A stretch of 64,000 nucleotides of DNA from DATCLS01 sp036563805 (GTDB taxonomy: Bacteria > Actinomycetota > Acidimicrobiia > Acidimicrobiales > VFJN01), in the NCBI GenBank assembly GCA_036563805.1, contig DATCLS010000032.1, positions 124,001 to 188,000 of the forward strand, written 5' to 3'. A model generated the notes under the pieces. The model did not search any database. It had not been told where the DNA came from and saw only the letters and a list, made by a program, of their open reading frames with translations. Shown piece by piece: positions 41,926-51,274 of this stretch. How positions within the stretch are numbered: position 1 is the stretch's first letter; every line of letters begins with the position of its first letter. The position numbers and the translations under genes were made by a program.

Positions 41926-41985
41926 CCACCCGCGGACGGCGCCGGGTACCGCTCCCCGGCCCGCGCCCGGCATCCTGGGAGGCAG

Positions 41986-42903
41986 ATGCCGACGACCACC
42001 ACGCCGATGGCGCAGCCGGCCGGCAGCCCGGCGGCCACGGCTGCGGACGGTGCGACGCCGTCCGTGGCCGAGTTCGTCGCGCACCGGCCGCCGTCCCGGC
42101 TGCGGCCGTACGTGGGGTCGGTGGTGGGCTACCGCTATGCCGGCTTCGGCGCCGGCGTCCACCGTGGCCTGCCGTCGCGCTACCTGACCGTGGTCGTCAG
42201 CCTCGACGACCCGCTGGACATGACCCAGCCGGGGGCGCCGGCCCGTCGCGACCGGTTCGGGGAGCTGGTCGGCGGGCTCCACTCGTCCCCGGTCTCGATC
42301 TTCCACGACGGCACGCAGTACGGCGTGATCCTCGGCCTCACGCCGCTGGGGGCGCGGGCGCTGTTCGGCATGCCGGCCTCCGAGTTGGCCGAGCAGGTCG
42401 TCTCGCTCGACGCCGGCCTCGGGCGGGCCGCCGTCGAGCTGACCGACCGGCTGCACGGCGCCCCGGGCTGGGCCGAGCGGTTCGCGGCGCTCGACGACGT
42501 GCTCGAGCGGGCGCTGCGGCCGGTCCGCCCGCCCCGGCCGGAGCTGGTCCACGCGCTCGACCGGCTGCAGGTCACGGCCGGCACGGTCGGCGTCGCCGCC
42601 CTGGCCCGCGAGGTGGGGTGGAGCCGCCGGCACCTGAGCGAGCAGTTCCGCCGGGAGTACGGGCTGACGCCCAAGGTGCTGGCCCGGGTGCTGCGGTTCG
42701 AGCGGGCGCAGGCGATGGTCAAGCGGCCCGACCGGCCCCCGCTGGCCCAGGTGGCGGCCCTGTGCGGCTACGCCGACCAGGCCCACATGACGCACGACTG
42801 GGTCGACTTCGCCGGGGTCAGCCCGCTGACCTGGCTGGCCGAGGAGCAGCTCCCGTTCGTACAAGACTGCGACGACGGCGAGCCGTCATCGTGGCCGGCA
42901 TGA
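41986..42903 (+). CDS. AraC family transcriptional regulator
   Basis: A 305-residue AraC/XylS regulator. Residues 40-180 are a DUF6597-like sensor domain (RPYVGSVVGYRYAGFG, SRYLTVVVSLDDPL). The two HTH motifs are GVAALAREVGWSRRHLSEQF and LAQVAALCGYADQAHMTHDW. Its stop overlaps the ATG of the following VOC gene (ATGA), so the pair is translationally coupled; regulator plus glyoxalase-like protein is a common pairing of unknown purpose. Confidence 0.92.
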   Translation: MPTTTTPMAQPAGSPAATAADGATPSVAEFVAHRPPSRLRPYVGSVVGYRYAGFGAGVHRGLPSRYLTVVVSLDDPLDMTQPGAPARRDRFGELVGGLHSSPVSIFHDGTQYGVILGLTPLGARALFGMPASELAEQVVSLDAGLGRAAVELTDRLHGAPGWAERFAALDDVLERALRPVRPPRPELVHALDRLQVTAGTVGVAALAREVGWSRRHLSEQFRREYGLTPKVLARVLRFERAQAMVKRPDRPPLAQVAALCGYADQAHMTHDWVDFAGVSPLTWLAEEQLPFVQDCDDGEPSSWPA

Positions 42904-43313
42904 GCAACCCTGCCTTCGTCTGGCCCTGTGTGGCCTACCGCGACGCACCGGCGGCGATCCGCTTCCTGACCGAGGCCTTCGGCTTCGTCTCCACGCTGAC
43001 CGTGGGCGGCGAGGGCGGCGCGCCGGTCGAGCACGCCGAGCTGCTGTGGCCCGAGGGCGGCGGCGTGATGCTGGGCTCGGCCGACCGCCCGGACAGCGAG
43101 CTCTCCCAGATGCCGACCGGCGCCGCCTCGGTCTACGTGGTGACCGACCAGCCGGACGCCCTCTACAAGCGGGCCACCGAGGCCGGCGCCGAGGTCGTCA
43201 GCGAGCTGCGCGACGAGGACTACGGCTCGCGGGGCTTCACCGTCCGCGACCCCGAGGGCAACCTGTGGTCGTTCGGCACCTGGCGGGGCGAGCCCCTGCC
43301 GGCCGGCGGCTGA
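42900..43313 (+). CDS. VOC family glyoxalase-like protein
   Basis: A 137-residue VOC protein, WPCVAYRDAPAAIRFLTEAF at the start, ELLWPEGGGVMLGSA centrally and FTVRDPEGNLWSFGTW at the end, as in the PhnB-like group. Start ATG 42900 overlaps the AraC stop. Likely a small-molecule binder or resistance protein co-expressed with the regulator. Confidence 0.88.
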   Translation: MSNPAFVWPCVAYRDAPAAIRFLTEAFGFVSTLTVGGEGGAPVEHAELLWPEGGGVMLGSADRPDSELSQMPTGAASVYVVTDQPDALYKRATEAGAEVVSELRDEDYGSRGFTVRDPEGNLWSFGTWRGEPLPAGG

Positions 43314-43498
43314 GGGTCGAGCCACACCTCGGAGCCGGCCCGGTGGGCGCCGGCGTGCCCGCGGGAGAGCGAGCACCGTGGCGTCCACCGGTACTGGTGG
43401 CGCCGCTCCAGCCCGTCGAGGTAGCCGAGCGGGGCCCGGCTCGGGCAGCGGCGGACGCGCCCCCACCAGCTGGAGAGGCGCTTGCGCAGCTCGGCCAT
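43220..43498 (-). CDS. Small basic hypothetical protein overlapping the VOC gene antisense
   Basis: A 92-residue frame starting at ATG 43498 with GGAGG placed well upstream. The first two thirds (LSSWWGRVRRCPSRAPLGYL, CSLSRGHAGAHRAGSEVW) look like a real small protein; the C-x4-GH-x-GAH pattern is often seen in small actinobacterial zinc-binding proteins. The last 30 residues overlap the convergent VOC gene by 94 bp. I do not recognise a family; it could also be spurious. Confidence 0.4.
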   Translation of the reverse strand: MAELRKRLSSWWGRVRRCPSRAPLGYLDGLERRHQYRWTPRCSLSRGHAGAHRAGSEVWLDPQPPAGRGSPRQVPNDHRLPSGSRTVKPREP

Positions 43499-43625
43499 GC
43501 GGGAGCCTCCTCCCGACCGTCGGCGGGAACCATCCCCGGGCCTCCTGCACCCGGCGACGTTACGCGATGAACTCGCTCCTCAGCGTAGCGGTCGCCTGGC
43601 CCGCCGGGCGGGGCACCCCCGCGGG

Positions 43626-44642
43626 TCACTCGCAGCCCGTGCCATCGTGGTCGTTGTCGAGGCCGTAGGGGTCGCCGCCGAGGATCTGGACCGGGCCCTG
43701 GACGTAGGCGGGGCCGTCGCCGCTGCCGCCGGCGCAGTCGACGTCGCTCGCCACCGGGACGCAGCCCGAGTACGAGGGGTGGCACGCCGGCCGGGGCGCG
43801 GCGGTCGTGGCCGGCGCCGGCGGCGGGGCCGGCTGGGGCGCCGGCCGGGGTGCCGGGGCCGTCGTGGGCGGCGGCGCCGGCCGGGTGGTCGGCGGGGCCG
43901 TCGTCGGCGGCGCCGTGGTGGTCGTGGTCGGGCGCGCCGTCGTCGGGGGCGCGGTCGTGGTCGGGGCCGCCGTGGTCGTCGGGCGCTCGGTGGTGGCCGG
44001 CGCCTCGGTGGTGGCCGTGTCGCCGGCCGACGTCTCGGTGGCCTCCTCGGGCGGTCCGGCGATGGCCCCGATCGCCAGGAGGACCACGACGACCGCGGCG
44101 ATCGGCGCCGCGATCCGCGCCCAGCGGGGCAGCGACCGGTAGCTGTCGGCCAGGTCGCCGGCCCGGCCGCGGCCGCCTCCGCCGGCTTCGGACCGCCATC
44201 CCTCGTAGCCGCGGGTCGAGTGGCCGGGGTCGTCCCCGGCCTCGCCCTCGGCGCCGTGCCCGCTGGCGGGATCGCCCGCCGGGGGCGGAGGCGGCGGAGG
44301 CGGCGCCGCCACGCCGCCGTCGCCGGGCCCGTCCCCTCCGGCGCCGGCCCACACGGTCGGCCCGTCGCCTGGACCGGACGGGCCCGGCGGAGCCGCCACC
44401 GGCTCGCGGGTGGTCACCGCCGCCGCGTCGGCGTCGAGCCCCCGCGCCGCCGCCCAGCCGCCGGGCGGCGGCGCGGGCGTGCCCGGCGCCGGGCCCGTGC
44501 CCGGCGCCGCTGCGGTGTGCGCCGCCTGCGCCGGGGGCGGGTACCAGTACCCGTCCTCGGCCTGCCACCACCCGCCGGGCGCGGTCGCTGCCGGGCGCCG
44601 GTCGTCGTCCGCGCGCGACCAGCCAGACTGCCGCTCGTCCAT
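43626..44642 (-). CDS. Membrane-anchored excalibur-domain protein
   Basis: A 338-residue protein. The N-terminus has a DUF2510-like WWQAEDGYWYPPP motif, then a Pro/Gly/Ala-rich cytoplasmic stretch, one membrane helix at about residues 180-200 (IAAPIAAVVVVLLAIGAIAG), a Thr/Pro-rich extracellular stalk of TTTAPPTT repeats, and a C-terminal excalibur calcium-binding motif LDNDHDGTGCE with flanking cysteines (CHPSYSGC, DVDC). It is probably displayed on the cell surface as a Ca2+-dependent domain of unknown partner. Confidence 0.85.
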   Translation of the reverse strand: MDERQSGWSRADDDRRPAATAPGGWWQAEDGYWYPPPAQAAHTAAAPGTGPAPGTPAPPPGGWAAARGLDADAAAVTTREPVAAPPGPSGPGDGPTVWAGAGGDGPGDGGVAAPPPPPPPPAGDPASGHGAEGEAGDDPGHSTRGYEGWRSEAGGGGRGRAGDLADSYRSLPRWARIAAPIAAVVVVLLAIGAIAGPPEEATETSAGDTATTEAPATTERPTTTAAPTTTAPPTTARPTTTTTAPPTTAPPTTRPAPPPTTAPAPRPAPQPAPPPAPATTAAPRPACHPSYSGCVPVASDVDCAGGSGDGPAYVQGPVQILGGDPYGLDNDHDGTGCE

Positions 44643-44850
44643 GTGTCCGCCTCGCCTGTGATCCGGCGGCCCCCTGCGGGTTGCCGCCTGCCGCCTCCCC
44701 GGCCCGCCCGGGGATGGCCGGCACCCTACCGAGTCCGCCGCCCCCGGGGCCAGCCTTTCCCCGCCGACCAGGGGGCCGGGGCGCCGACCGGCGACGCCGG
44801 GTCGTGCGCGTCCGGCCGGGGCCGGGGAGCGACGGGGAAGCGGGGGGGCG
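44643..44850. other. 208-bp intergenic, nothing recognised
   Basis: GC-rich sequence upstream of the excalibur gene and downstream of msrA; no coding frame, repeat or clear motif is apparent. Confidence 0.4.
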
Positions 44851-45501
<651 letters not shown>

Positions 45502-45629
45502 GTTTCTCAGGGTACCGGCGCGGTCGCGCTGAGCAGGCGGAAGCCGCCCCGGACACGCTCAGGCGAGTCGGCGCGCCGGCCGAGGCGCGGCGGGGGCGAG
45601 AGGCGGGGGCGAGGCGCGGCGGGGCGCGG

Positions 45630-46454
45630 TCAGGCGAGCCCGGCCAGGCGCAGCATCGAAGCCGGCACGGCATCGGGCTCGCCGGCCGCGATCTGTGCCG
45701 CCCGCTCGACGTTGACGACGTCGTGCTCGCGGTGGCTCCACGTCTCCCACGGGCCGGGGCCGATGCGGCCGGGATCGCCCTCGGCGGCCACGCAGGCCCG
45801 CAGGTAGGCCTGGAGGGCCCGGATCTCCTCCTCGCCGCCGATCGGCCCGTGCCCGGGCACGACGATCGGCGCCAGCGCCGCCAGCCGGTCGAGCTCGTCG
45901 GCCCACCTTCCCGGGTCGCCCTGCCAGCACAGGGGTGTGACGCCGAAGCTGCACATGGCCCCGGCGAACAGGATCTGGGCGCCGGGCACGAGCGCCACCA
46001 GGTTCTCGGCCATCTGGCCCCCGGTGGCGAGGACGGCGACGGCGGGCGTGAGCTGGACGTCCGACGCCACGACGTGGCTCACCGGGCGGGTCACCACGTC
46101 GTCGAAGGCGTCGGCGTGGTCGGGGAACAGCGCCCGCCAGCTGTCGACGTTGGGCGGCTGGTCGAGGTGCACGCTGGCCTGGAGGCTGCCGTAGACGGCG
46201 GCGAAGCGGAACCGCCCCGACCCGCCGGCGTGCTCGACGCCGCTGCTGGTCAGCACCAGGCGCCTGATCGGCAGGCCGAACGCCTCGATCGCGTGGGCGA
46301 ACGGCTCGTACTGGTCGGGGGTCATCAGGCAGTCGACGACCGTGACCCCGTCGGCGTCGACGATGGCGCCGGCGTTCGCCCGGCCCCGGCCGCCCGGCAG
46401 CTGCAGCCACGCGTAGACGCCGGCGTCGAGCTGAGCGAGCTGGTCGGAGCCCAT
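45630..46454 (-). CDS. MBL-fold protein with lost HxHxDH metal motif
   Basis: A 274-residue MBL-fold protein: DAGVYAWLQLPGGRGRANAG and VDADGVTVVDCLMTP open the fold, and VPGHGPIGG supplies a late His. Where HxHxDH is expected the sequence is TSSGVEHAGG, so only the last His survives; GAMCSFGV replaces the usual GD segment. It is probably not a normal zinc hydrolase. Start ATG 46454 is chosen by fit to the fold; ATG 46592 is possible. Function unknown. Confidence 0.72.
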   Translation of the reverse strand: MGSDQLAQLDAGVYAWLQLPGGRGRANAGAIVDADGVTVVDCLMTPDQYEPFAHAIEAFGLPIRRLVLTSSGVEHAGGSGRFRFAAVYGSLQASVHLDQPPNVDSWRALFPDHADAFDDVVTRPVSHVVASDVQLTPAVAVLATGGQMAENLVALVPGAQILFAGAMCSFGVTPLCWQGDPGRWADELDRLAALAPIVVPGHGPIGGEEEIRALQAYLRACVAAEGDPGRIGPGPWETWSHREHDVVNVERAAQIAAGEPDAVPASMLRLAGLA

Positions 46455-46773
46455 CGGTGCGCACACTACGGCCCGCAGGTCGGGCCGGCGCAACGTGGCG
46501 CGGGGGCGGAACCCCGGGGAGGGCGGCGGTGCGACCGCTGCCATCACCGACCGGAGCGGCCGATTGGCCACCGCCCGTTCATGCGGTTGCAAGCTTGGTC
46601 TATGGTCGCGGCAAGCAAACGGCGACGACGAACGTGAAGGCGGGCGCTATGGGGCGGGCAGCACCCACACAGCGACCACACGGGCCGCGGCGGAGATGGC
46701 GGCCGGATCGACGGGACCGGCGATGGCCACGATGGGTCATCGCCGCGGGGACGGCCGCGGCCGGGGTGACGTG
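46455..46773. other. 319-bp divergent region upstream of IclR gene
   Basis: Separates the divergent MBL-like and IclR genes. The part at 46585-46625 is less GC-rich and contains a CAAGCTTG palindrome with a GCTTG/CAAGC inverted pair, a possible IclR operator or promoter. No coding sequence with family character was seen. Confidence 0.45.
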
Positions 46774-47655
46774 ATGGCACGGCCGGCACCGGGTGCGGAC
46801 AGGTCGGTCGCCGTGCTGGAGCTCTTGGCCAGCCACCCGGACGAGCGGTTCACGCTCTCCGAGGTGGCGCGGCGCTGCGGCCTCAACAAGGCCACGGCCC
46901 ACGCGCTGCTCAGCGCGCTGACGGCCCACGGCATCCTCCTCCGCCACCCCGAGGAGAAGCGGTACTCGCTCGGCCCCCGGCTCATCGCCATCGGCGAGGC
47001 GGCCCACCGGGGCTACACGGCGATCGACTTCGCCCCTTACGTGCTCAGGCGGCTGGCGGAGGACACGGGCCTGGCGGCGGCCGCCGCCAAGCTCGAGGAC
47101 GACGCCGTCTGGGTCATCGCCCGGGCGGGGCAGGACGTCGCCGACGACGTGCCCCCACCCCGCCTCCCGGCCATCCCGCCGCTCGGGGCGCTGTTCATGG
47201 CGTGGTCCGACGAGCCGACGACCGAGGCGTGGCTGGCGCGGGCGCCCGCGTCCGAGGTCGTGGGGCACGTGCTCGAGGCGCTGCCGGTCATCCGCGACCG
47301 GGGCTACGCCATCAGCCGGGCCACGCCCGAGTGGCACCGGCTGGTGAGGTCGTCGGCCCGCGGCCTGTCGCACGACGAGGTGCGGGCGCTGCTGGCCGAC
47401 CTCGGGCGGCACGGCGCGCTGATCACGGCGCTCGACGCCGAGGACACCTACCCGGTGGCCAACGTGGCCGCCCCGGTGTTCCGGGCCGACGGGGGCGTCG
47501 AGCTGGCCGTGATGGCGATGGCGCCGGCCGGCACCGAGGGCGGCGTGACCCGCACCGGGGCCGAGATCGAGCAGCTCGGCGCCCGGGTGGTGGCGGCGGC
47601 CCAGGAGCTGACGTTCGCGGTCCACGGCCGGCGCCCGCTCTGGTCGAGCGACTGA
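46774..47655 (+). CDS. IclR family transcriptional regulator
   Basis: A 293-residue IclR regulator. The winged HTH is at residues 8-70 (RFTLSEVARRCGLNKATAHA, HPEEKRYSLGPRLIAIGEA) and the effector domain follows (YVLRRLAEDTGLAAAAAKLE, ANVAAPVFRADGGVELAVMA). ATG 46774 or GTG 46771 are both possible. It is 141 bp upstream of an acyl-CoA dehydrogenase on the same strand, which may be its target. Confidence 0.9.
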   Translation: MARPAPGADRSVAVLELLASHPDERFTLSEVARRCGLNKATAHALLSALTAHGILLRHPEEKRYSLGPRLIAIGEAAHRGYTAIDFAPYVLRRLAEDTGLAAAAAKLEDDAVWVIARAGQDVADDVPPPRLPAIPPLGALFMAWSDEPTTEAWLARAPASEVVGHVLEALPVIRDRGYAISRATPEWHRLVRSSARGLSHDEVRALLADLGRHGALITALDAEDTYPVANVAAPVFRADGGVELAVMAMAPAGTEGGVTRTGAEIEQLGARVVAAAQELTFAVHGRRPLWSSD

Positions 47656-47693
47656 CCCGGGCCGATCCCGGCCGCCGGGGTTGAAACCTCCAC

Positions 47694-47737
47694 AGTTCGG
47701 CGACCCGGCGGTCGCCGAACTTCGGGGACGCGTCCCC
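47694..47737 (+). terminator. Two consecutive hairpins after IclR gene
   Basis: AGTTCGGCGACC pairs perfectly with GGTCGCCGAACT around CGGC (47694-47721), followed at once by the palindrome GGGGACGCGTCCCC (47724-47737). They lie between the IclR stop and the acyl-CoA dehydrogenase start, and could act as terminator or leader structure. Confidence 0.55.
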
Positions 47738-47796
47738 GCCGAACCCGGCCCACCGGCGCGCTTTCGGGCGGGGCGACCCCGACGTACCGTCAGGGC

Positions 47797-49578
47797 ATGT
47801 CCGACTACGAGGCCCCCCTCGACGACATGCGCTTCGTGCTCGAGCACGTCGTCGACCTCCCGGCACTGTCGAAGCTCCCGGCCTACGAGCAGGCCGACCC
47901 CGAGATGGTGTTCGGCGTGCTCGAGGAGAGCGGCCGGTTCTTCGCCCAGGAGTTCGCCCCGCTCAACCGGGTGGGCGACGAGCAGCACAGCCGCCGCAAC
48001 CCCGACGGGTCGGTGTCGACGCCGGAGGGGTTCAAGGCCGCCTACGACCGCTACGTGGCGGCCGGGTGGCCGGGCGTGCCGTTCCCGCCCGAGTACGGCG
48101 GCGGCGGGTTCCCCTGGGTCGTCGGCATCGTCATGCAGGAGATGATGCAGGCGGCCAACCTGGCGTTCTCCCTGGGGCCGCTGCTCACCCAGGGCGCCAT
48201 CGACATGCTGCTGCAGCACGGCAGCGAAGAGCAGCGCGAGCGGTACCTGCCCAAGATGGTGGCCGGCGAGTGGGCGGGCACGATGAACCTCACCGAGCCC
48301 CAGGCCGGCTCCGACGTCGGGGCGCTGACCACCCGGGCCGTCCCCGCCGACGACGGCACGTGGCGGATCACGGGCCAGAAGATCTTCATCACCTACGGCG
48401 AGCACGACCTGACCGAGAACATCATTCACCTGGTGCTCGCCCGGGTGCCCGACGCCCCGCCCGGGACGAAGGGCATCTCGTGCTTCATCGTCCCCAAGTA
48501 CCTGGTGAACGACGACGGGTCGCTGGGCGAGCGCAACGGCGTCGAGTGCGTGTCGCTCGAGCGCAAGATGGGCATCCACGCCAGCCCGACCTGCGTCATG
48601 GCCTACGACGACGCCGTCGGCTACCTGATCGGCGAGGCCAACCAAGGCATGCGCTACATGTTCACGATGATGAACAACGCCCGCCTGTCGGTGGGCCTGC
48701 AGGGCCTGGCCGTCGGTGAGCGGGCGTACCAGCAGGCGGTGGCGTACGCCAACGAGCGGCGCCAGGGGCGGGCGCCCGGGGCGCCGGCCGGCACGTCCTC
48801 GCTGATCGTCGAGCACCCCGACGTCCGGCGGATGCTGCTCACGATGAAGGCCTACATCGAGGCGCTCCGGTGCCTGGCCTACCTGAACGCCGAGTGCATC
48901 GACCTGGCCAAGGCCCACCCCGACGAGTCGGTCCGGCAGTGGCGGTCCGAGCTGGCCGACCTGCTGACGCCGATGACCAAGGGGTGGGGGACCGACCTGG
49001 GCGTCGAGCTGACGTCGCTGGCCGTCCAGGTCCACGGCGGCATGGGCTACATCGAGGAGACCGGCGTCGCCCAGCACTACCGCGACATCCGCATCGCCCC
49101 GATCTACGAGGGCACCAACGGCATCCAGGCGATGGACCTGGTCGGCCGCAAGCTGCCCATGCGGGGCGGCGGCGTGATGGCCGACCTCATGGCCGAGATC
49201 GGGCGCACGATCGAGGACCTGGGCCGGGCCGAGGGTGAGGACCTGCCGCTGATCGGCGGCCGGCTCGACGCCGCCCTCACGTCCATGCGCCAGGCCACCG
49301 AGTGGCTCATCGTCAACGGGCTCGAGAACCCGGTCGACGCCCTCGCCGGCGCCACCCCGTACCTGCGTCTGTGCAGCGTGGTGGTGGGCGGCTGGCTGCT
49401 GGCCCGCTCGGCCCGGGCGGCGGCGCACCTGGTGGCCTCCGGCCAGGGCGACGCCGAGTTCCTGGCCCAGAAGGTGGTGACCGCCCGCTTCTACTGCGAC
49501 CAGCTCCTGCCCCAGGTCCACGCCCTGCTGCCGGCGGTCACCGCCGGCGCCGGCGACCTGATGGCGGCCCGCTTCTAG
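47797..49578 (+). CDS. Acyl-CoA dehydrogenase, long form (C-terminal extension)
   Basis: A 593-residue acyl-CoA dehydrogenase of the long, FadE5-like class. The catalytic core shows PPEYGGGGFPWVVGIVMQEM, NLTEPQAGSDVGALTT and GGMGYIEETGVAQHYRDIR followed by PIYEGTNGIQAMDLVGRKL, with the catalytic Glu in YEGTNGIQ. About 130 further residues after the core form the extra C-terminal domain of this class. Likely broad-chain-length fatty acyl-CoA oxidation. The nearby IclR gene may regulate it. Confidence 0.93.
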   Translation: MSDYEAPLDDMRFVLEHVVDLPALSKLPAYEQADPEMVFGVLEESGRFFAQEFAPLNRVGDEQHSRRNPDGSVSTPEGFKAAYDRYVAAGWPGVPFPPEYGGGGFPWVVGIVMQEMMQAANLAFSLGPLLTQGAIDMLLQHGSEEQRERYLPKMVAGEWAGTMNLTEPQAGSDVGALTTRAVPADDGTWRITGQKIFITYGEHDLTENIIHLVLARVPDAPPGTKGISCFIVPKYLVNDDGSLGERNGVECVSLERKMGIHASPTCVMAYDDAVGYLIGEANQGMRYMFTMMNNARLSVGLQGLAVGERAYQQAVAYANERRQGRAPGAPAGTSSLIVEHPDVRRMLLTMKAYIEALRCLAYLNAECIDLAKAHPDESVRQWRSELADLLTPMTKGWGTDLGVELTSLAVQVHGGMGYIEETGVAQHYRDIRIAPIYEGTNGIQAMDLVGRKLPMRGGGVMADLMAEIGRTIEDLGRAEGEDLPLIGGRLDAALTSMRQATEWLIVNGLENPVDALAGATPYLRLCSVVVGGWLLARSARAAAHLVASGQGDAEFLAQKVVTARFYCDQLLPQVHALLPAVTAGAGDLMAARF

Positions 49579-49648
49579 CGGCCACGACGGCCCGCCCGGG
49601 CGTCGCGGGCGTCCCGTCCCGCGCCGCTCGGGCGTCCGGGCGCGCGGG

Positions 49649-50473
49649 TCATGACGCCGCCCCGGCGTGCTCGTCCAGCACGGCCTGGGACAGCGCCGAC
49701 CATAGGGGTGGGGCCCAGTCCCCGAAGGCGCGGTCGGTGAGCACCGCGCAGGCCAGCCGCGCCTCGGGGTCCACCCACAGGAACGTGCCGGCGCCGCCGA
49801 AGTGGCCGAACGTCCGGGGCGAGCCGCCGGGGGCGGTCCAGTGCGGCGACTTGGCGCCCTTGAGCTCGAAGCCGAGACCCCACGGGTTGGGGTCGTAGCG
49901 GCCGAGGCCGGGCACGAGGCCGGCCAGGCCCGGGAACTGCTCGGTCGTCGCCTCCGCCAGCGTCTCGGGGGCGACGAGCGTGGGGGCGAGCAGCTCGCGC
50001 CCGAACCGCAGGAGGTCGGCGACCGTGGAGGTGGCGCCGTGGGCCGGCGAACCCTCCAGCTCGGTGTCCGCCATGCCCAGGGGCTCGAGGACGGCCTCGC
50101 GCAGGTAACGGGCGACCGGCATGGCCGCCGCCTCGGCGAGAACGGCCCCCAGCGCCTCGAACCCCGTGTTGCTGTAGATGCGGCGGGCGCCGGGCGCGGC
50201 GATCGGGCTCGGCCCGTCGAACGGCAGGCCGGAGGCGTGGGCCAGCAGGTGGCGGACCGTGCTGCCCGGCGGGCCGGCGGGGCCGTCGAGGTCGAGTGTC
50301 CCCTCCTCGATCGCCACCAGGCAGGCGTAGGCGACGAGCGGCTTGGTCACCGACGCCAGCGGCGTCCGCCAGGCGGGGTCCCCGGCCGTGCGCCCGGCGT
50401 CGGGGGGCGGTCCGGTGACGCCGGCGGCCGCCCGGTCCACCGGCCAGCTGGTGATCGCGTCCAGGGCCGTCAC
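49649..50473 (-). CDS. Serine hydrolase (class C beta-lactamase/EstB-like)
   Basis: A 274-residue penicillin-binding-fold hydrolase. Catalytic SxxK is LASVTKPLVA, the second motif YSN is RIYSNTGFEAL, and the third is FGHFGGAGT in place of KTG. No signal peptide is evident, so it is probably a cytoplasmic esterase or peptidase. GTG 50473 is chosen; the frame runs to 50521 without better support. Divergent from the cyclase gene. Confidence 0.85.
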   Translation of the reverse strand: MTALDAITSWPVDRAAAGVTGPPPDAGRTAGDPAWRTPLASVTKPLVAYACLVAIEEGTLDLDGPAGPPGSTVRHLLAHASGLPFDGPSPIAAPGARRIYSNTGFEALGAVLAEAAAMPVARYLREAVLEPLGMADTELEGSPAHGATSTVADLLRFGRELLAPTLVAPETLAEATTEQFPGLAGLVPGLGRYDPNPWGLGFELKGAKSPHWTAPGGSPRTFGHFGGAGTFLWVDPEARLACAVLTDRAFGDWAPPLWSALSQAVLDEHAGAAS

Positions 50474-50553
50474 GGCGCCGACGTTAGGCGTCGCCACCCC
50501 CCCGCTCGTGAACGCATGCACGTGCCGGCCGCCGACGGACGTACGATGCGCCC

Positions 50554-51120
50554 GTGAGCGACGCGGAGGAGTTCGACGGGTTCGGGGCCCAGACCGACGC
50601 GCTCGTGCGGCGTACGTTCGCCTTCATCGATCTGTGCGGGTTCACGTCGCTGACCGACGAGCACGGCGTGGGCCAGGCGGTGGCGGCGCTGTCGACCTTC
50701 CGGGCCGTGGTGCGCGAGCGCGCCGGCTGGCGGGGAGTGCGGGTCGCCAAGTGGCTGGGCGACGGCGCCATGCTGGTCTCGACCGAGCCGCGCCCGCTGC
50801 TCGACGCCGTGGCCCGGATGGAGACGGCGCTCGACTCCCGGGGCTGCGCCCTGCCCCTGCGGGCCGGGCTGGCGGCCGGGCGGGTGATCCTGTTCGAGGG
50901 CGACGACTACGTCGGGCGCCCGGTCAACCTCGCCGCCCGGCTGTGCGACGAGGCCGAGCCCCACCAGCTGCTGGTCACGGCGTCGCTGTTCGACGCGGCC
51001 GGCGAGGGGCTCGAGGGCGTGCGGCTCGGCTCGCGCCGCATCCGCAGCTTCAGCCGGCCGGTCGAGATCGTCGACTTCAGCGAGCGGGAGCACCGCCACA
51101 ACCCGTCCGCACCGTCCTGA
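50554..51120 (+). CDS. Stand-alone class III adenylate/guanylate cyclase domain protein
   Basis: A 188-residue protein consisting almost only of a class III cyclase catalytic domain. Metal-binding aspartates are in FIDLCGFTSL and WLGDGAM; the substrate-determining Lys and Asp are in VAKWLGDG and DDYVGRPVN, and the transition-state Asn and Arg in VNLAARL, so all six functional positions look intact. The set predicts ATP as substrate. No sensor or membrane domain is attached. A perfect CRP-type site elsewhere in the window is a possible downstream link. Confidence 0.87.
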   Translation: MSDAEEFDGFGAQTDALVRRTFAFIDLCGFTSLTDEHGVGQAVAALSTFRAVVRERAGWRGVRVAKWLGDGAMLVSTEPRPLLDAVARMETALDSRGCALPLRAGLAAGRVILFEGDDYVGRPVNLAARLCDEAEPHQLLVTASLFDAAGEGLEGVRLGSRRIRSFSRPVEIVDFSEREHRHNPSAPS

Positions 51121-51274
51121 CGGGGGCGCCGGGCGGGGTGCCCGACCGGGGGCCGGACGGGGGCCCGGGCGGCCCGCCGGGCGCGTTCGAGGCGGCCCGC
51201 CGGCCGCCCGCCCGGGACGGGCGCGGTCGTTCCGCACGGACCGGACTCGGGCGTGACCAGGTGTGACCGGTACT

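Noticed and set aside
46600..49521. 973-codon minus-strand frame over the IclR and acyl-CoA dehydrogenase genes
   Set aside because: Antisense shadow with HHxxG-type low complexity; the plus-strand proteins carry full family signatures.
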